A stretch of DNA of 64,000 bases from Anaerolineaceae bacterium. Lineage in GTDB: Bacteria; Chloroflexota; Anaerolineae; Anaerolineales; Anaerolineaceae. The notes beneath the pieces were generated by a model. It had not been told where the DNA came from, did no database searches, and worked only from the letters and a program-made list of their open reading frames with translations. The translations under genes were made by a program, and so were the position numbers. Position 1 is the first letter of the stretch; every line of letters begins with the position of its first letter. Positions 35,777-44,437 of the stretch are shown here, in pieces. The stretch covers positions 744,001 to 808,000 of the forward strand of contig JAENZD010000001.1 in NCBI GenBank assembly GCA_016841445.1. Direction: 5' to 3'.

Positions 35777-36166
35777 TTAAAGATCTTCGCAAAATTCGAT
35801 CGTGATCCCATTTGGGTCCTTAAAAAGCAAAACGCGGGCATTTAGATCAGGTAAATCACATGTGGGAAGTGTAATTTCAATACCTTGTGACCTTAATAAG
35901 GCTTCGTGCGCCGCTACATCCGTCACCTGAAATGCCAGATGTCGTAAGCCTGCATCCTTGTCGTGATGTTCTGGAGAGCGGTTACTTCCATGGTAATCAA
36001 ACATCTCCAGCCTTGCGCCATTTGGTAAGGAAAAATAAGTGATCTCACAATCGCCATGATCAACAGTTTTCAGTTGAGGAAACCCCAGAATGCGGTTGTA
36101 AAAATCTCTTGATTTTTTACCATCACGAATATTGATGGCGATGTGCTCTATACCGGTAATATCCAA
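35777..36166 (-). CDS. VOC-family metalloenzyme (glyoxalase/dioxygenase fold)
   Basis: This small single VOC module has the paired babb units: GIEHIAINIRDGKKSRDFYNRILGFPQL at the front and LRHLAFQVTDVAAHEALLRSQG in the second half, with likely metal ligands in EHIA, HLAF and ITIEFCE. Function could be lyase, isomerase or epimerase. Two starts are possible: ATG 36199 lies in the centre of a perfect palindrome without a ribosome site, while TTG 36166 is preceded by TGGAG at 6 nt. I choose TTG (129 residues). Confidence 0.75.
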   Translation of the reverse strand: MDITGIEHIAINIRDGKKSRDFYNRILGFPQLKTVDHGDCEITYFSLPNGARLEMFDYHGSNRSPEHHDKDAGLRHLAFQVTDVAAHEALLRSQGIEITLPTCDLPDLNARVLLFKDPNGITIEFCEDL

Positions 36167-36186
36167 AAATGACTCCAGTTTTTTCG

Positions 36187-36212
36187 GCGGGTCAACCATT
36201 TGGTTGACCCGC
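36187..36212. repeat. 26-bp perfect palindrome upstream of the VOC gene
   Basis: GCGGGTCAACCA (36187–36198) pairs with TGGTTGACCCGC (36201–36212) across TT. It follows the Zn-ADH stop at 36228. No T-tract is present on the minus strand, so an operator, REP element or stabilising hairpin is possible. Confidence 0.7.
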
Positions 36213-36227
36213 TGGGTTGAGTTTTAA

Positions 36228-37286
36228 TTAAAGTTCTTCTCTTTCAGTTATTTCTGGTGAGACAAAGATTTTAAATAGATTGCGGTTGCTCCGCAATTCG
36301 TGTAATGCCCACTCCAAATCTTCCAGCGGGACTTTCATTGAGAAAAGGGGTTTGGGATCAATCCTGCCCCTGGAGATGAGTGTCATGGCGTCTGGCCAGT
36401 CCTGACCAACTCCGGCACATGATCCGGTGATTTTCTTTTCTCCTAATACAAGTTCAAAAGGACGAATGGTCATTTCATCATCCTCGCCGGTAATACCAAA
36501 GGATGACAGGGTACCGCCCCGCCGGAGCATGGCGAAGGCTTGTTCATAAGTTTCGACTTTTCCGGCTGCTTCAATCGCATAATCAGCACCTCTTCCACCT
36601 GTTAGCTTCATGACTTCTGCGACAGGGTCGGCAACATCATCGGTATGGAAAACATAGTCAGCGCCCATATTTTTGGCGATCTCCAGTCTTTTTCGGTTGT
36701 GCCCAAACACAATCACAGGGGCTAACCCTCTCAGGACAGCCATACGGGCGTGCAGTGTGCCTAAACCGTCACCGATAATGGCGATGCTGCTGCCCAATTT
36801 AGCATCCAGGGCTTTGGCTGCATGAATAACGCAAGATACAGGTTCGATAAATGCGCCTGCCTCAAAGCTCAGGTTGTCTGGTAGAACATGTACCTGGCCT
36901 GCAGGTGCTTTAACGTATTCTGCAAATGTACCATCCGTATGAATACCAAGCTGGGTGAACTGATCACAGAGGAGCTTTTCACCGCGCAGGCAGTAGAAGC
37001 AAGTGCCACAGCTCATGTTGATGTCTGCGGTGACCCTGTTACCAATTTCAAACCCTTTGACGTTCTTGCCAAGTTTGGCAATCTCACCCGAAAATTCATG
37101 ACCAGGGATCATGGGTAGTTTATCAGCGGAATACCAGCCGTTGTAGATGCTCCAATCAGTTCCGCATATCCCCGTCAGCTTGACCTTGATCAAGACTTCA
37201 TTCTCATTAATTTCAGGTAAAGGGACTTCCTTAACCTTGATAACACCAATTTTTTCGAATACGGCGGCTTTCATCATTTCAGTCAT
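36228..37286 (-). CDS. Zinc-dependent alcohol/polyol dehydrogenase (MDR), copy 1
   Basis: This 352-residue MDR enzyme would oxidise a sugar or polyol with NAD(P). The catalytic zinc site is in TGICGTDWSIYNG and IPGHEFSGEIAKLG; the structural zinc cysteines are in CGTCFYCLRGEKLLC. The Rossmann segment reads AIIGDGLGTLHARMAVLRG, with G-x-G-x-x-T, a slightly atypical dinucleotide loop. It follows the TIM-barrel epimerase by 25 nt and has an AAGGAG site. Confidence 0.9.
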   Translation of the reverse strand: MTEMMKAAVFEKIGVIKVKEVPLPEINENEVLIKVKLTGICGTDWSIYNGWYSADKLPMIPGHEFSGEIAKLGKNVKGFEIGNRVTADINMSCGTCFYCLRGEKLLCDQFTQLGIHTDGTFAEYVKAPAGQVHVLPDNLSFEAGAFIEPVSCVIHAAKALDAKLGSSIAIIGDGLGTLHARMAVLRGLAPVIVFGHNRKRLEIAKNMGADYVFHTDDVADPVAEVMKLTGGRGADYAIEAAGKVETYEQAFAMLRRGGTLSSFGITGEDDEMTIRPFELVLGEKKITGSCAGVGQDWPDAMTLISRGRIDPKPLFSMKVPLEDLEWALHELRSNRNLFKIFVSPEITEREEL

Positions 37287-37311
37287 TGTTTTTTCTCCTT
37301 ATTACGTTTTC

Positions 37312-38283
37312 TTAATTGAACAGGACGTCGTTTCTGCCTTCATAAGGTTTTTCAATCATTAAAGGTTTCAGGAAGGCAATGGTTTTGGTGATACCATCAT
37401 GGCGACTCATTGTTACGTCTTCATGTTCATAACTCATGACGTAATCGTAACCTATCAATGAGAGCTCAGTAATCACTTTTTTCCATGGGACTGAACCCCA
37501 GCCAGGGATCCTGAACCGGAATCCACGCCCAAGTCGCTGCCAATCACCCTGGGGGATCACACCCGATCGACCCACATTATGAGCAACGATCTCACCATCT
37601 TTGGCATGAACATGAAAGATGTGTCTGTTAAGGGCATCAATGAAGTTTTCAACATCAATACCAAGATAGATCAAGTTCGCCGGATCAAAGTTAAAACCAA
37701 ATTCTGGTCGATCACCGAAGAGCTCTACTGCTCGTAATGCAGTTTCGACATTATAAACGATCTCATTGGGATGGGGCTCATGTGCAAATTTGACGCCGTA
37801 CTCAGCGAATTTATCCAGGATCGGTGACCAACGTTCGACCATTTCAGCTTCCATATCTGCCCAGCCTTTGGAATACGGCCAGGGAAAGAATCGGCCAAAA
37901 TTCTCACATCCAAGGAAACCCGTTACAACCGGTACTTCCAGGGCGTTTGCGGCCTGGGCTGTCTTGATCATGCGCTCTGTGCCGAATTTGATCTTTTCTT
38001 CTTTTGTGCCTTTGTAGATGGCATCTGTATCTTTCCCATAAGGTCCGAGAACGATTTGACCTTCCGGGTGGTTGGCAAGAGCAGAAATGGTCAATCCATA
38101 AGACGAGGCTAATTTCTTCACTTCATCAGCGTTATTGCCTTTGATAACCTCTTCGATATCTAGGTGTGGATTGTCAGCAAAAGCTGGCATTTCAACTGCT
38201 TCATAGCCAAGGTTGGACGCTAATTCAAATACTTCTTCAAGTGATTTATCTAAAAATGTAGCTGTAAACAATCCGATTTTCAT
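37312..38283 (-). CDS. Sugar phosphate isomerase/epimerase-like TIM barrel (AP2Ec), A1
   Basis: This 323-residue enzyme belongs to the xylose-isomerase-like TIM-barrel superfamily. Metal-ligand segments are FAHEPHPNE, FNFDPANLIY, FHVHAKDGE and the C-terminal SYEHED. It shares the FDP and EHED signatures with the gene at 62690 and differs from the DTGN group. I start at ATG 38283 after AAAGGA. A 220-bp spacer before it contains an isolated AAGGAGG and AT-rich promoter-like sequence, so this block may have its own promoter. Confidence 0.85.
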   Translation of the reverse strand: MKIGLFTATFLDKSLEEVFELASNLGYEAVEMPAFADNPHLDIEEVIKGNNADEVKKLASSYGLTISALANHPEGQIVLGPYGKDTDAIYKGTKEEKIKFGTERMIKTAQAANALEVPVVTGFLGCENFGRFFPWPYSKGWADMEAEMVERWSPILDKFAEYGVKFAHEPHPNEIVYNVETALRAVELFGDRPEFGFNFDPANLIYLGIDVENFIDALNRHIFHVHAKDGEIVAHNVGRSGVIPQGDWQRLGRGFRFRIPGWGSVPWKKVITELSLIGYDYVMSYEHEDVTMSRHDGITKTIAFLKPLMIEKPYEGRNDVLFN

Positions 38284-38503
38284 TTTTTTGTCCTTTCTTA
38301 ATAAATTACTAGAAACATTGACTTTGTGAGGTAACAATATCATCAATACAATACTTTCAGTTTTGGTAAAATTCTCTTACTGAAAATCTTGGAAATATTA
38401 TTTAGTTTAGATTCAACCTCCTTTTTAAGTATTTATTATCATATTTTGTTTATCTGCAGCAACGGTTATTATTACTGTGATTCTGCTTTATACAGTGAAA
38501 CAG

Positions 38504-40048
38504 TCATAAGATATTAATGTCATGGCTAAGATCGCCAATGGTTGATTGAAATTGAACTATCCTTTCAAAAATCAGCAGGAGTTTTTCATACTTTTCGTTA
38601 TTTATGGCGGTTGGGTTGATTTCCTCTTGGGTTTGATGGATATTGTCGATCTGCAAGAAATTTGGCCAAAGATCGCAGCCCACAGCAGCCAGTGCAGCAG
38701 CACCTAACGCTGCAGCATCCTGATCGATATTTGTCTTGACGATTTTTGTGTTGAACACATCGGCAAAAATTCCCAGGTAAAAGCGGCTTTTTGCGCCTCC
38801 CCCCACAAATAAGATTTCATCTTCAAGTTTGGTGTGCTTTCGCAGGAGGTCCAGTCGTAAGCGGAGATTCATGGCGATCCCTTCCATTGCAGAGCGGATC
38901 AATTCAGGCTGTCCGTGCTTAAGATCCAACCCGATGTATCCACCGCGTATGTTTACACTGGGGTCCTGTGTTGTCCCACCGGCCAAGCTGGGGATGAAAA
39001 AAAGTTTATTTGAACCCACTGGCGCTTTAGCTGCGACATTATTCATCAAAGTGTAAACATCAATTCCTTTCCGCTCAGCTTCAATTAATAAATCCTGGCA
39101 GATATGATCTCTGATCCAATTAAAGGTCGTCCCCGCAGAAAAAATGCTGACGGCTGATGTAAACAATCCCGGAATGACATGCGCAAAGACATACGGTTTT
39201 GTTTCTTTATCCAAAACTGGCTGTTCCGAGGATACCGCAATCCAGGCAGAAGATCCCAATGAGGTATAAACCCGCCCAGATTTTGTGTTTTTAGCGCCGA
39301 GAGCCATGCAGGAATTATCAACACCCCCGCAAACAATCTTCACATTCGGATTTAATCCAATCTCCTTGGCGATCCCAGGCTTGATGGTTCCCAGTACCTG
39401 GGTTGAAGGGACAATCTCAGGCCAGACCTCTGCATCAATACCACTGGCTTCGATAAATTTTTTGTGATAAAAGTTGTTTTTTAGATTGAAAATTCCTGTA
39501 CCTGAGGCGTAGGAAGGATCAGTTTTGATGATACCTGTTAACTTCAAGTTGATGTAGTCTTTCGTGCCGAGGATTTTATCGACTTTTGAAAACATCTCCG
39601 GTTCATGGGTCTGGTACCACATGACCTTGAATATCGTGTAACAGGGAGGGGGAAAACCATTACCTGTTGTCATATACCATTCATCCGGGTCAATTATTTC
39701 GAAAAATGCTGCAGCTTCTTCCTGTGCCCTGATATCTGACCAGATAGGCGTTTGATCTCTCAGGAGGTTGCCTTCTTTATCTATAGGAACTGCACCCAGG
39801 CTGTGACCTGAAATACCCAAACCAATAATCTCGTCCACTGATGCACCACTTGTACGGATTAGCTCTTGTGTGCTTTCCACAATGGCTCGCCACCAATCCT
39901 CGGGACGCTGTTCATGCCAGCCGACTTGGGGATATTGTGTATCATAGGGGACGAATGTACTTGCCAGACATTTACCTTGGCTTGAATAAAGGGATGCTTT
40001 ATTGCCGCCTGTACCCAGGTCAAAAGAGATGATGAGTTCTTTCCTCAT
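38504..40048 (-). CDS. FGGY-family carbohydrate kinase, copy 2
   Basis: This 514-residue sugar kinase has the FGGY/xylulokinase fold: ISFDLGTGGNKASLYSSQG (phosphate 1), GLGISGHSLGAVPID, KDYINLKLTG, CGGVDNSCMALGA and FVGGGAKSRFYLGIFADVFN. Substrate is unknown but likely a ketose or polyol. I use ATG 40048 with AAGGA upstream. It lies 38 nt after deoC, suggesting that the phosphorylated product feeds DeoC. Last gene of the first minus-strand operon. Confidence 0.88.
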   Translation of the reverse strand: MRKELIISFDLGTGGNKASLYSSQGKCLASTFVPYDTQYPQVGWHEQRPEDWWRAIVESTQELIRTSGASVDEIIGLGISGHSLGAVPIDKEGNLLRDQTPIWSDIRAQEEAAAFFEIIDPDEWYMTTGNGFPPPCYTIFKVMWYQTHEPEMFSKVDKILGTKDYINLKLTGIIKTDPSYASGTGIFNLKNNFYHKKFIEASGIDAEVWPEIVPSTQVLGTIKPGIAKEIGLNPNVKIVCGGVDNSCMALGAKNTKSGRVYTSLGSSAWIAVSSEQPVLDKETKPYVFAHVIPGLFTSAVSIFSAGTTFNWIRDHICQDLLIEAERKGIDVYTLMNNVAAKAPVGSNKLFFIPSLAGGTTQDPSVNIRGGYIGLDLKHGQPELIRSAMEGIAMNLRLRLDLLRKHTKLEDEILFVGGGAKSRFYLGIFADVFNTKIVKTNIDQDAAALGAAALAAVGCDLWPNFLQIDNIHQTQEEINPTAINNEKYEKLLLIFERIVQFQSTIGDLSHDINIL

Positions 40049-40086
40049 TGAGTTAATCCTTATTAATTCATTATTTCTCAAGTTCT

Positions 40087-40782
40087 CTAAACCTCAATCC
40101 TGTCGCCGTTCTTTTTTATCTCTTCTAAAATTTCAATGCCGCTCTTCAAGTTAATCCCAAATCGCCTTGCACCTGCCTGGTACATCTTAACCAGAGTTTG
40201 TACACTGCGAATACCACCAGATGCTTTGATCTTTATCTTGTCTCCTACTAAGGATTTAACTATTAGAACGTCTTCGAGTGTCGTACCGCGATCTGCCCAC
40301 CCCGTTCCTGTTTTTACAAAGGTTGCACCGCATTCAATCGAAATTTCGCAAGCGTGTTTGATCTCCTCTTGGGATAAATACATAATTTCAATGATGACTT
40401 TCATGGGTAACGGTTGAATGATATCCCTGACGGCCTGGATATCCTCTTTGACTTCGCGTAGATATCCAGATTTTAGCATGCCGATATTCATCACCATATC
40501 GATCTCATCACATCCTGCAGCAACCATTTCTTTTGCTTGAAAAACCTTGGTGGAAGTGCTGTCAGAACCTGATGGAAAGCTGACGTTGCCAACAAGCCGG
40601 ATTTCAGGAGTATCCTGGATCAACTGCTTGGTAAAGGGAATGAAACTCTGCAGTACAGAAACCTGGCCAAAGCCATATTGTTTTGCAGCATTGGCCATTT
40701 CTTCAATATCCGCTTCGTTGGAAATGGTGCGAACACAAGAGATGTCAATCATTTTTGCGATGTCTTTACTTGTCAGATACAT
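40087..40782 (-). CDS. deoC: Deoxyribose-phosphate aldolase family (DeoC)
   Basis: This 231-residue class I aldolase has the DeoC signatures: EIDMVMNIG (Asp95), Schiff-base Lys157 in FVKTGTGW, and Lys186 in IKIKASGGIR. It normally splits 2-deoxyribose-5-P into glyceraldehyde-3-P and acetaldehyde. Near the N-terminus VSVLQSF replaces the more usual VCVxP-type segment, and the context is not nucleoside salvage, so the true substrate may be another 2-deoxy sugar phosphate. Confidence 0.9.
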   Translation of the reverse strand: MYLTSKDIAKMIDISCVRTISNEADIEEMANAAKQYGFGQVSVLQSFIPFTKQLIQDTPEIRLVGNVSFPSGSDSTSTKVFQAKEMVAAGCDEIDMVMNIGMLKSGYLREVKEDIQAVRDIIQPLPMKVIIEIMYLSQEEIKHACEISIECGATFVKTGTGWADRGTTLEDVLIVKSLVGDKIKIKASGGIRSVQTLVKMYQAGARRFGINLKSGIEILEEIKKNGDRIEV

Positions 40783-40810
40783 GAATGTATTCCTTGAAAA
40801 ATCTAAAAAT

Positions 40811-41758
40811 TTAATTGGAAAACAGAGTTTGTGGATTTTCGATCCATATCTTATCGAGGATTTCTTGAGAAATTCCTAAATCAAGCAGAAATTCGTCAAG
40901 CGAAGTAATCAAAAAGGGAAGCCCCGGTGAACCGCCATAACACGACCAGTAACCGCGTCTTGCAAGATCTCCTGCAAACAATACCGCACCGCCAAACCCT
41001 TCATCAAATAATGAGCGTATCGTGCTTGCCAATTTGGGTAGTGACGGAGAGGGACGCACCATCTCATCAAACTCAAGATAATAGCCACGACCAGCCAATG
41101 CCCGATGGAGTTCAAGATCGAGGCTTTTTCCCATATGGCAGATGATCACCCTGTTGGGATCAAATTTGATACTTTCAAGTGTATCCACCAGGGTATCAAA
41201 TGGCACACCAGGTTCAGTGTGGATCATTAGCGGGATTCCGAGCAGATTGCCCGTTTTAGCAACAGCATTTAACAGCTTTGAGCCCAACGGCGAGATGCCT
41301 TCGGCATCAACACCGATTTTGAGCATGTTGGCTTTGGTTGTACTTCTTTTGGATTGGTGGGGACGGCTATCGTTGAGCAAAACGCCTTCTTCACATTCAG
41401 CAAAAAGAATTTCAGCAATCTCAGTTTCTGATGCAGAATTCAACCAATGATCTTTCTCATAATAGCTCAACTTATGGAAACCGCTGGTAACAATAAATGG
41501 TACTTGTGAATGGACGCTGGTTTCATTGAGCAATTCAATGTTGCGCCCCGCACCAATGGGTGAACTATCAACGATTGCACCACCTCCAGCCGCTTTCCAC
41601 GCTGCGACCTCTCTTGATATCAGATCAACATCTATGTGATGAAAATCCTCAGGGATGGTTTCGTTTTTTGACCCATCCAGGATGATATGATCGTGGATGT
41701 CCACTTTTCCAAGCCGATCAATATCTATACGACCTAGCGTTGTGTTGATTTGTTTCAT
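40811..41758 (-). CDS. Phosphotriesterase-family metal-dependent lactonase/hydrolase
   Basis: This 315-residue amidohydrolase-superfamily member matches the PTE/PHP (PTER) group: HDH at 22–24, the likely carboxylated Lys147 (MLKIGVD), His180 (IHTEPG), His208 (CHMGKSLD) and Asp264 (FAGDLARRGYW). Relatives often hydrolyse sugar lactones. Its place beside dehydrogenases and KDPG aldolase suggests opening of a lactone formed by sugar oxidation, which is inference. Gap of 65 nt to the AroE-like gene. Confidence 0.85.
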   Translation of the reverse strand: MKQINTTLGRIDIDRLGKVDIHDHIILDGSKNETIPEDFHHIDVDLISREVAAWKAAGGGAIVDSSPIGAGRNIELLNETSVHSQVPFIVTSGFHKLSYYEKDHWLNSASETEIAEILFAECEEGVLLNDSRPHQSKRSTTKANMLKIGVDAEGISPLGSKLLNAVAKTGNLLGIPLMIHTEPGVPFDTLVDTLESIKFDPNRVIICHMGKSLDLELHRALAGRGYYLEFDEMVRPSPSLPKLASTIRSLFDEGFGGAVLFAGDLARRGYWSCYGGSPGLPFLITSLDEFLLDLGISQEILDKIWIENPQTLFSN

Positions 41759-41823
41759 TTTTTTAATCCACTTTAATTAACAAATAAGTTTCAACCAGTA
41801 ATTTGAGAGATGAATGTCAGTGC

Positions 41824-42780
41824 TTATTTCTTCCTGATAGTGTCCGCTGTTGCTTTTAATTTTTGTAATAATTCTGGGTTAAGATCGAAATGCAGAACCT
41901 GGGCAATAACCTGAGTCCAACCGTGGATGAAGTACAACCAACCATCTTCAACCGTCAGGTTGCGCGATTCTTTTTGTGCTAATGCCTGGTGTAAAAAATC
42001 GAGCTCGCCTCGGTAATTGAATTCCCATGCGATGCCATCCTGCGGGAAAACCCCATCCCAGGTCACCGGTGAGCCAGGTGTGTCTTTTCCCATCCCGGTA
42101 GCATTGATGACGATGCTCTTGGGCGGTAGCTTGGCCATGATCTCATCATTGATTGCAGGGGTTGAATTCTGGATATATTTGACTTCGATGTCAGTACTTA
42201 ATTCTGAAATCATTTCCTGGGCGTGATCTAATCTTCCCTGGGAGCGATTAACGAATGTGAAGACGTCAGGACGGTCAGCTTTGTTCGCTTTGTTCGCGAG
42301 ATGTAAGAAAGTCGCAATCGCCGAGCCGCCAGCCCCAAAAGAGAGTACCTCACCACCTGTTCTTGCGAAATAATCTTTACCAATGATAGCGTCCAGGCTC
42401 AGTCCGGAGGTGATGGGATCCTTGGCATGTCCTTCCAGACGACCTTCGTTCTTGGAGATGCTGGAGATTTCTCCTGTGATTTCTGCGTATGGATCCAGAT
42501 AATCGAACATATCCCGGCAGGCATTTAAGAGATCGATTTTGTGGGTTGTCACCAACGCGCCCATGGATAAAGGGTCATATTTTATTTGCGCTACAGCTTC
42601 TCGGTACTTTTCCGGTTCATCATGAATTTTACAATCCCAGCCTTCTATGATCACATCTTCTCGACCAAGATCTTTCATCCATAAGGGAAAGACCTTCATA
42701 ATCGAGGAGTGCTGGGTGGTGACTCCGATGAAATAGAATGTGGGACGATCTTTGGTTACAACACTATATCTATTTTCCAT
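41824..42780 (-). CDS. Shikimate-dehydrogenase-like oxidoreductase (AroE superfamily)
   Basis: This 318-residue protein has the AroE architecture: an N-terminal substrate domain beginning FYFIGVTTQHSSIMKVFPLW and VTTHKIDL (in place of VTxPxK), and a Rossmann domain with LSFGAGGSAIATFLHLAN, NRSQ and INATGMGK. The substrate-domain motifs differ from true AroE, and the neighbours are sugar enzymes, so a quinate, cyclitol or keto-sugar acid is more likely than shikimate. I use ATG 42780 after GAGG. Confidence 0.8.
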   Translation of the reverse strand: MENRYSVVTKDRPTFYFIGVTTQHSSIMKVFPLWMKDLGREDVIIEGWDCKIHDEPEKYREAVAQIKYDPLSMGALVTTHKIDLLNACRDMFDYLDPYAEITGEISSISKNEGRLEGHAKDPITSGLSLDAIIGKDYFARTGGEVLSFGAGGSAIATFLHLANKANKADRPDVFTFVNRSQGRLDHAQEMISELSTDIEVKYIQNSTPAINDEIMAKLPPKSIVINATGMGKDTPGSPVTWDGVFPQDGIAWEFNYRGELDFLHQALAQKESRNLTVEDGWLYFIHGWTQVIAQVLHFDLNPELLQKLKATADTIRKK

Positions 42781-42796
42781 TGTTTCCTCATTCTTA

Positions 42797-43441
42797 TTAT
42801 CGTGAAGCATTAACAACTGCTACAAATTCAGATGCGATCCTTGAAATCTCATCAAATTTACCTTCGAGGGCCAGGTTCTTGGGGCATAGGGCACTCCCTG
42901 CACCCACGGCAACCGCGCCGGCAGCGAACCAATCTTTGATATTGTCTTTGGATACGCCACCAGTTGGCATCATTTCAATATGAGGGAGCGGGCCGTGAAT
43001 AGCTTTAATGTATTTTGGTCCCGTCAATGATCCGGGGAAGACCTTGATCACGTCAACCCCAAGGGCATGGGTTTGAAAGATCTCCGTGGGCGTTAATGCC
43101 CCTGCCATTGTGACTAGACCTGTTTTGACCATGGCTTTGACTAATTTCGGTTCACACACCGGGCTGACCAGGAAGTTTGCCCCAGCTGCTTTGGCTGATT
43201 CAGCTTGTTCGGGTTTGGTGAGGGTTCCCATTCCGAGCAAAATATCCTCGCCAAATGAGGTTTTGAGAGCTGATACGACCTCCTCTGCCTGCGGTGTTGT
43301 GTATGTGATCTCAATACCAATCACCCCGCCATTGATGAGGGCTTCTACCATTTTAATCGTCAGGTCCTTTGATGGTCCTCGGATGACAGCTAAGAGACCT
43401 ACTTCTTTGATTCGCTTCAAAACTTCTTGTTTTGTTTCCAT
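42797..43441 (-). CDS. eda: KDPG/KHG aldolase
   Basis: This 214-residue class I aldolase cleaves 2-keto-3-deoxy-6-phosphogluconate (or a related 2-keto acid) to pyruvate and an aldehyde. It has LLAVIRG, GIEITYTTP (Glu44), GMGTLTKPEQ, NFLVSPVCEP and the Schiff-base Lys133 in DVIKVFPG, then MPTGGV. ATG 43441 follows GGAG; a TTG extension overlaps that site. No KDG kinase or sugar-acid dehydratase is visible in the window. Confidence 0.93.
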   Translation of the reverse strand: METKQEVLKRIKEVGLLAVIRGPSKDLTIKMVEALINGGVIGIEITYTTPQAEEVVSALKTSFGEDILLGMGTLTKPEQAESAKAAGANFLVSPVCEPKLVKAMVKTGLVTMAGALTPTEIFQTHALGVDVIKVFPGSLTGPKYIKAIHGPLPHIEMMPTGGVSKDNIKDWFAAGAVAVGAGSALCPKNLALEGKFDEISRIASEFVAVVNASR

Positions 43442-43461
43442 AATTATCTCCAACAGACTAA

Positions 43462-44430
43462 TTAATTAACTTGATATAAAGGCTTTTCACCCTGCAGAAC
43501 CCTTAGGCATTCATCCAATGCCATCCTGCCCATGTTGTTAGTAGCCCCATCGGTTTGAGCCCCAAGGTGAGGTGTGCAGATGACTTGGGACATCGATAAA
43601 AGGGGGTTGTCAGTGTCGGGTGGTTCTTTATTAAAGGCATCCAATCCTGCACCTCGTAAATGTCCGGACTGAAGCCCTTCAATGAGTGCTTTTTCGTCAA
43701 CGAGTTCACCACGTGAAGTATTGATCAGGATAGAGCCATTCTTCATTTCGCTGATGAATTTTTCGTTCACCATTCCCCGAGTTTCATCAAGCACCGGGAC
43801 ATGCAAGCTGATAACATCAGAATTGGCAATAAGCGAAGGCAAATCGACCAGGGTGATATCATATTTTTGTGCAAAGATGTGATCTGCATAAGGGTCGTAT
43901 GCCATTAAGTGACAATTAAATGCGGACAAACGTTTTACCAGGTGTTTTCCAATTGCACCCAATCCGATAATCCCAATGGTTTTATCTTCTAGAGTCCATC
44001 CGGGAAGCCGAGGCCACTCACCATTTTGTAAGGCTTTTACGGCGTAGGGAACCTTCCTGGCTAAGGTCAATATCATGCTGAGAGCCAGTTCAGCCACTGA
44101 AGCAGAATTTGCACCAGGTGTGTTCGTGACGATGATCCCTTTTTCGCTGGCAGCCTGGAGATCAACTTTATCAATACCCACCCCGTAACGAGCAATGACT
44201 TTGAGGGTATCGGCAGCCAGAAGCGCTTTTTTATCGATATCATCGAGACCTGCTATGTACCCGTCAATTCCTGGGAGAAAATCAGCTACCTGTTGGGACG
44301 AGAGCGGCTTTCCTGTCTTATTGTAGATCACTTCTTTGACCTGATTCTCAAGTTCTATCTTCAGGCTTGGATTGAATTTTCCATATGAATTTGCAGTAAC
44401 CAGAACCCGGCATTCGTTAAGTTGCTTCAT
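43462..44430 (-). CDS. D-isomer-specific 2-hydroxyacid dehydrogenase (SerA-like)
   Basis: This 322-residue NAD-dependent dehydrogenase interconverts 2-hydroxy and 2-keto acids. It has RYGVGIDKVDL, the GIIGLGAIGKHLVKRL Rossmann motif, INTSRGELVDEKAL (catalytic Arg), a Glu in GLDAFNKEPP and the catalytic His in CTPHLGAQTD. It lacks the C-terminal ACT domains of full SerA. It may reduce or oxidise a sugar acid in this pathway. ATG 44430 follows AAAGGT; the gene lies 7 nt from the cupin-PGI gene. Confidence 0.88.
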   Translation of the reverse strand: MKQLNECRVLVTANSYGKFNPSLKIELENQVKEVIYNKTGKPLSSQQVADFLPGIDGYIAGLDDIDKKALLAADTLKVIARYGVGIDKVDLQAASEKGIIVTNTPGANSASVAELALSMILTLARKVPYAVKALQNGEWPRLPGWTLEDKTIGIIGLGAIGKHLVKRLSAFNCHLMAYDPYADHIFAQKYDITLVDLPSLIANSDVISLHVPVLDETRGMVNEKFISEMKNGSILINTSRGELVDEKALIEGLQSGHLRGAGLDAFNKEPPDTDNPLLSMSQVICTPHLGAQTDGATNNMGRMALDECLRVLQGEKPLYQVN

Positions 44431-44437
44431 AGCACCT

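Noticed and set aside
38284-38503. Possible small gene or riboswitch in the 220-bp gap
   Set aside because: An isolated AAGGAGG is present on the minus strand but leads to a TTG frame of only four codons; the region is AT-rich and I see no conserved riboswitch core.
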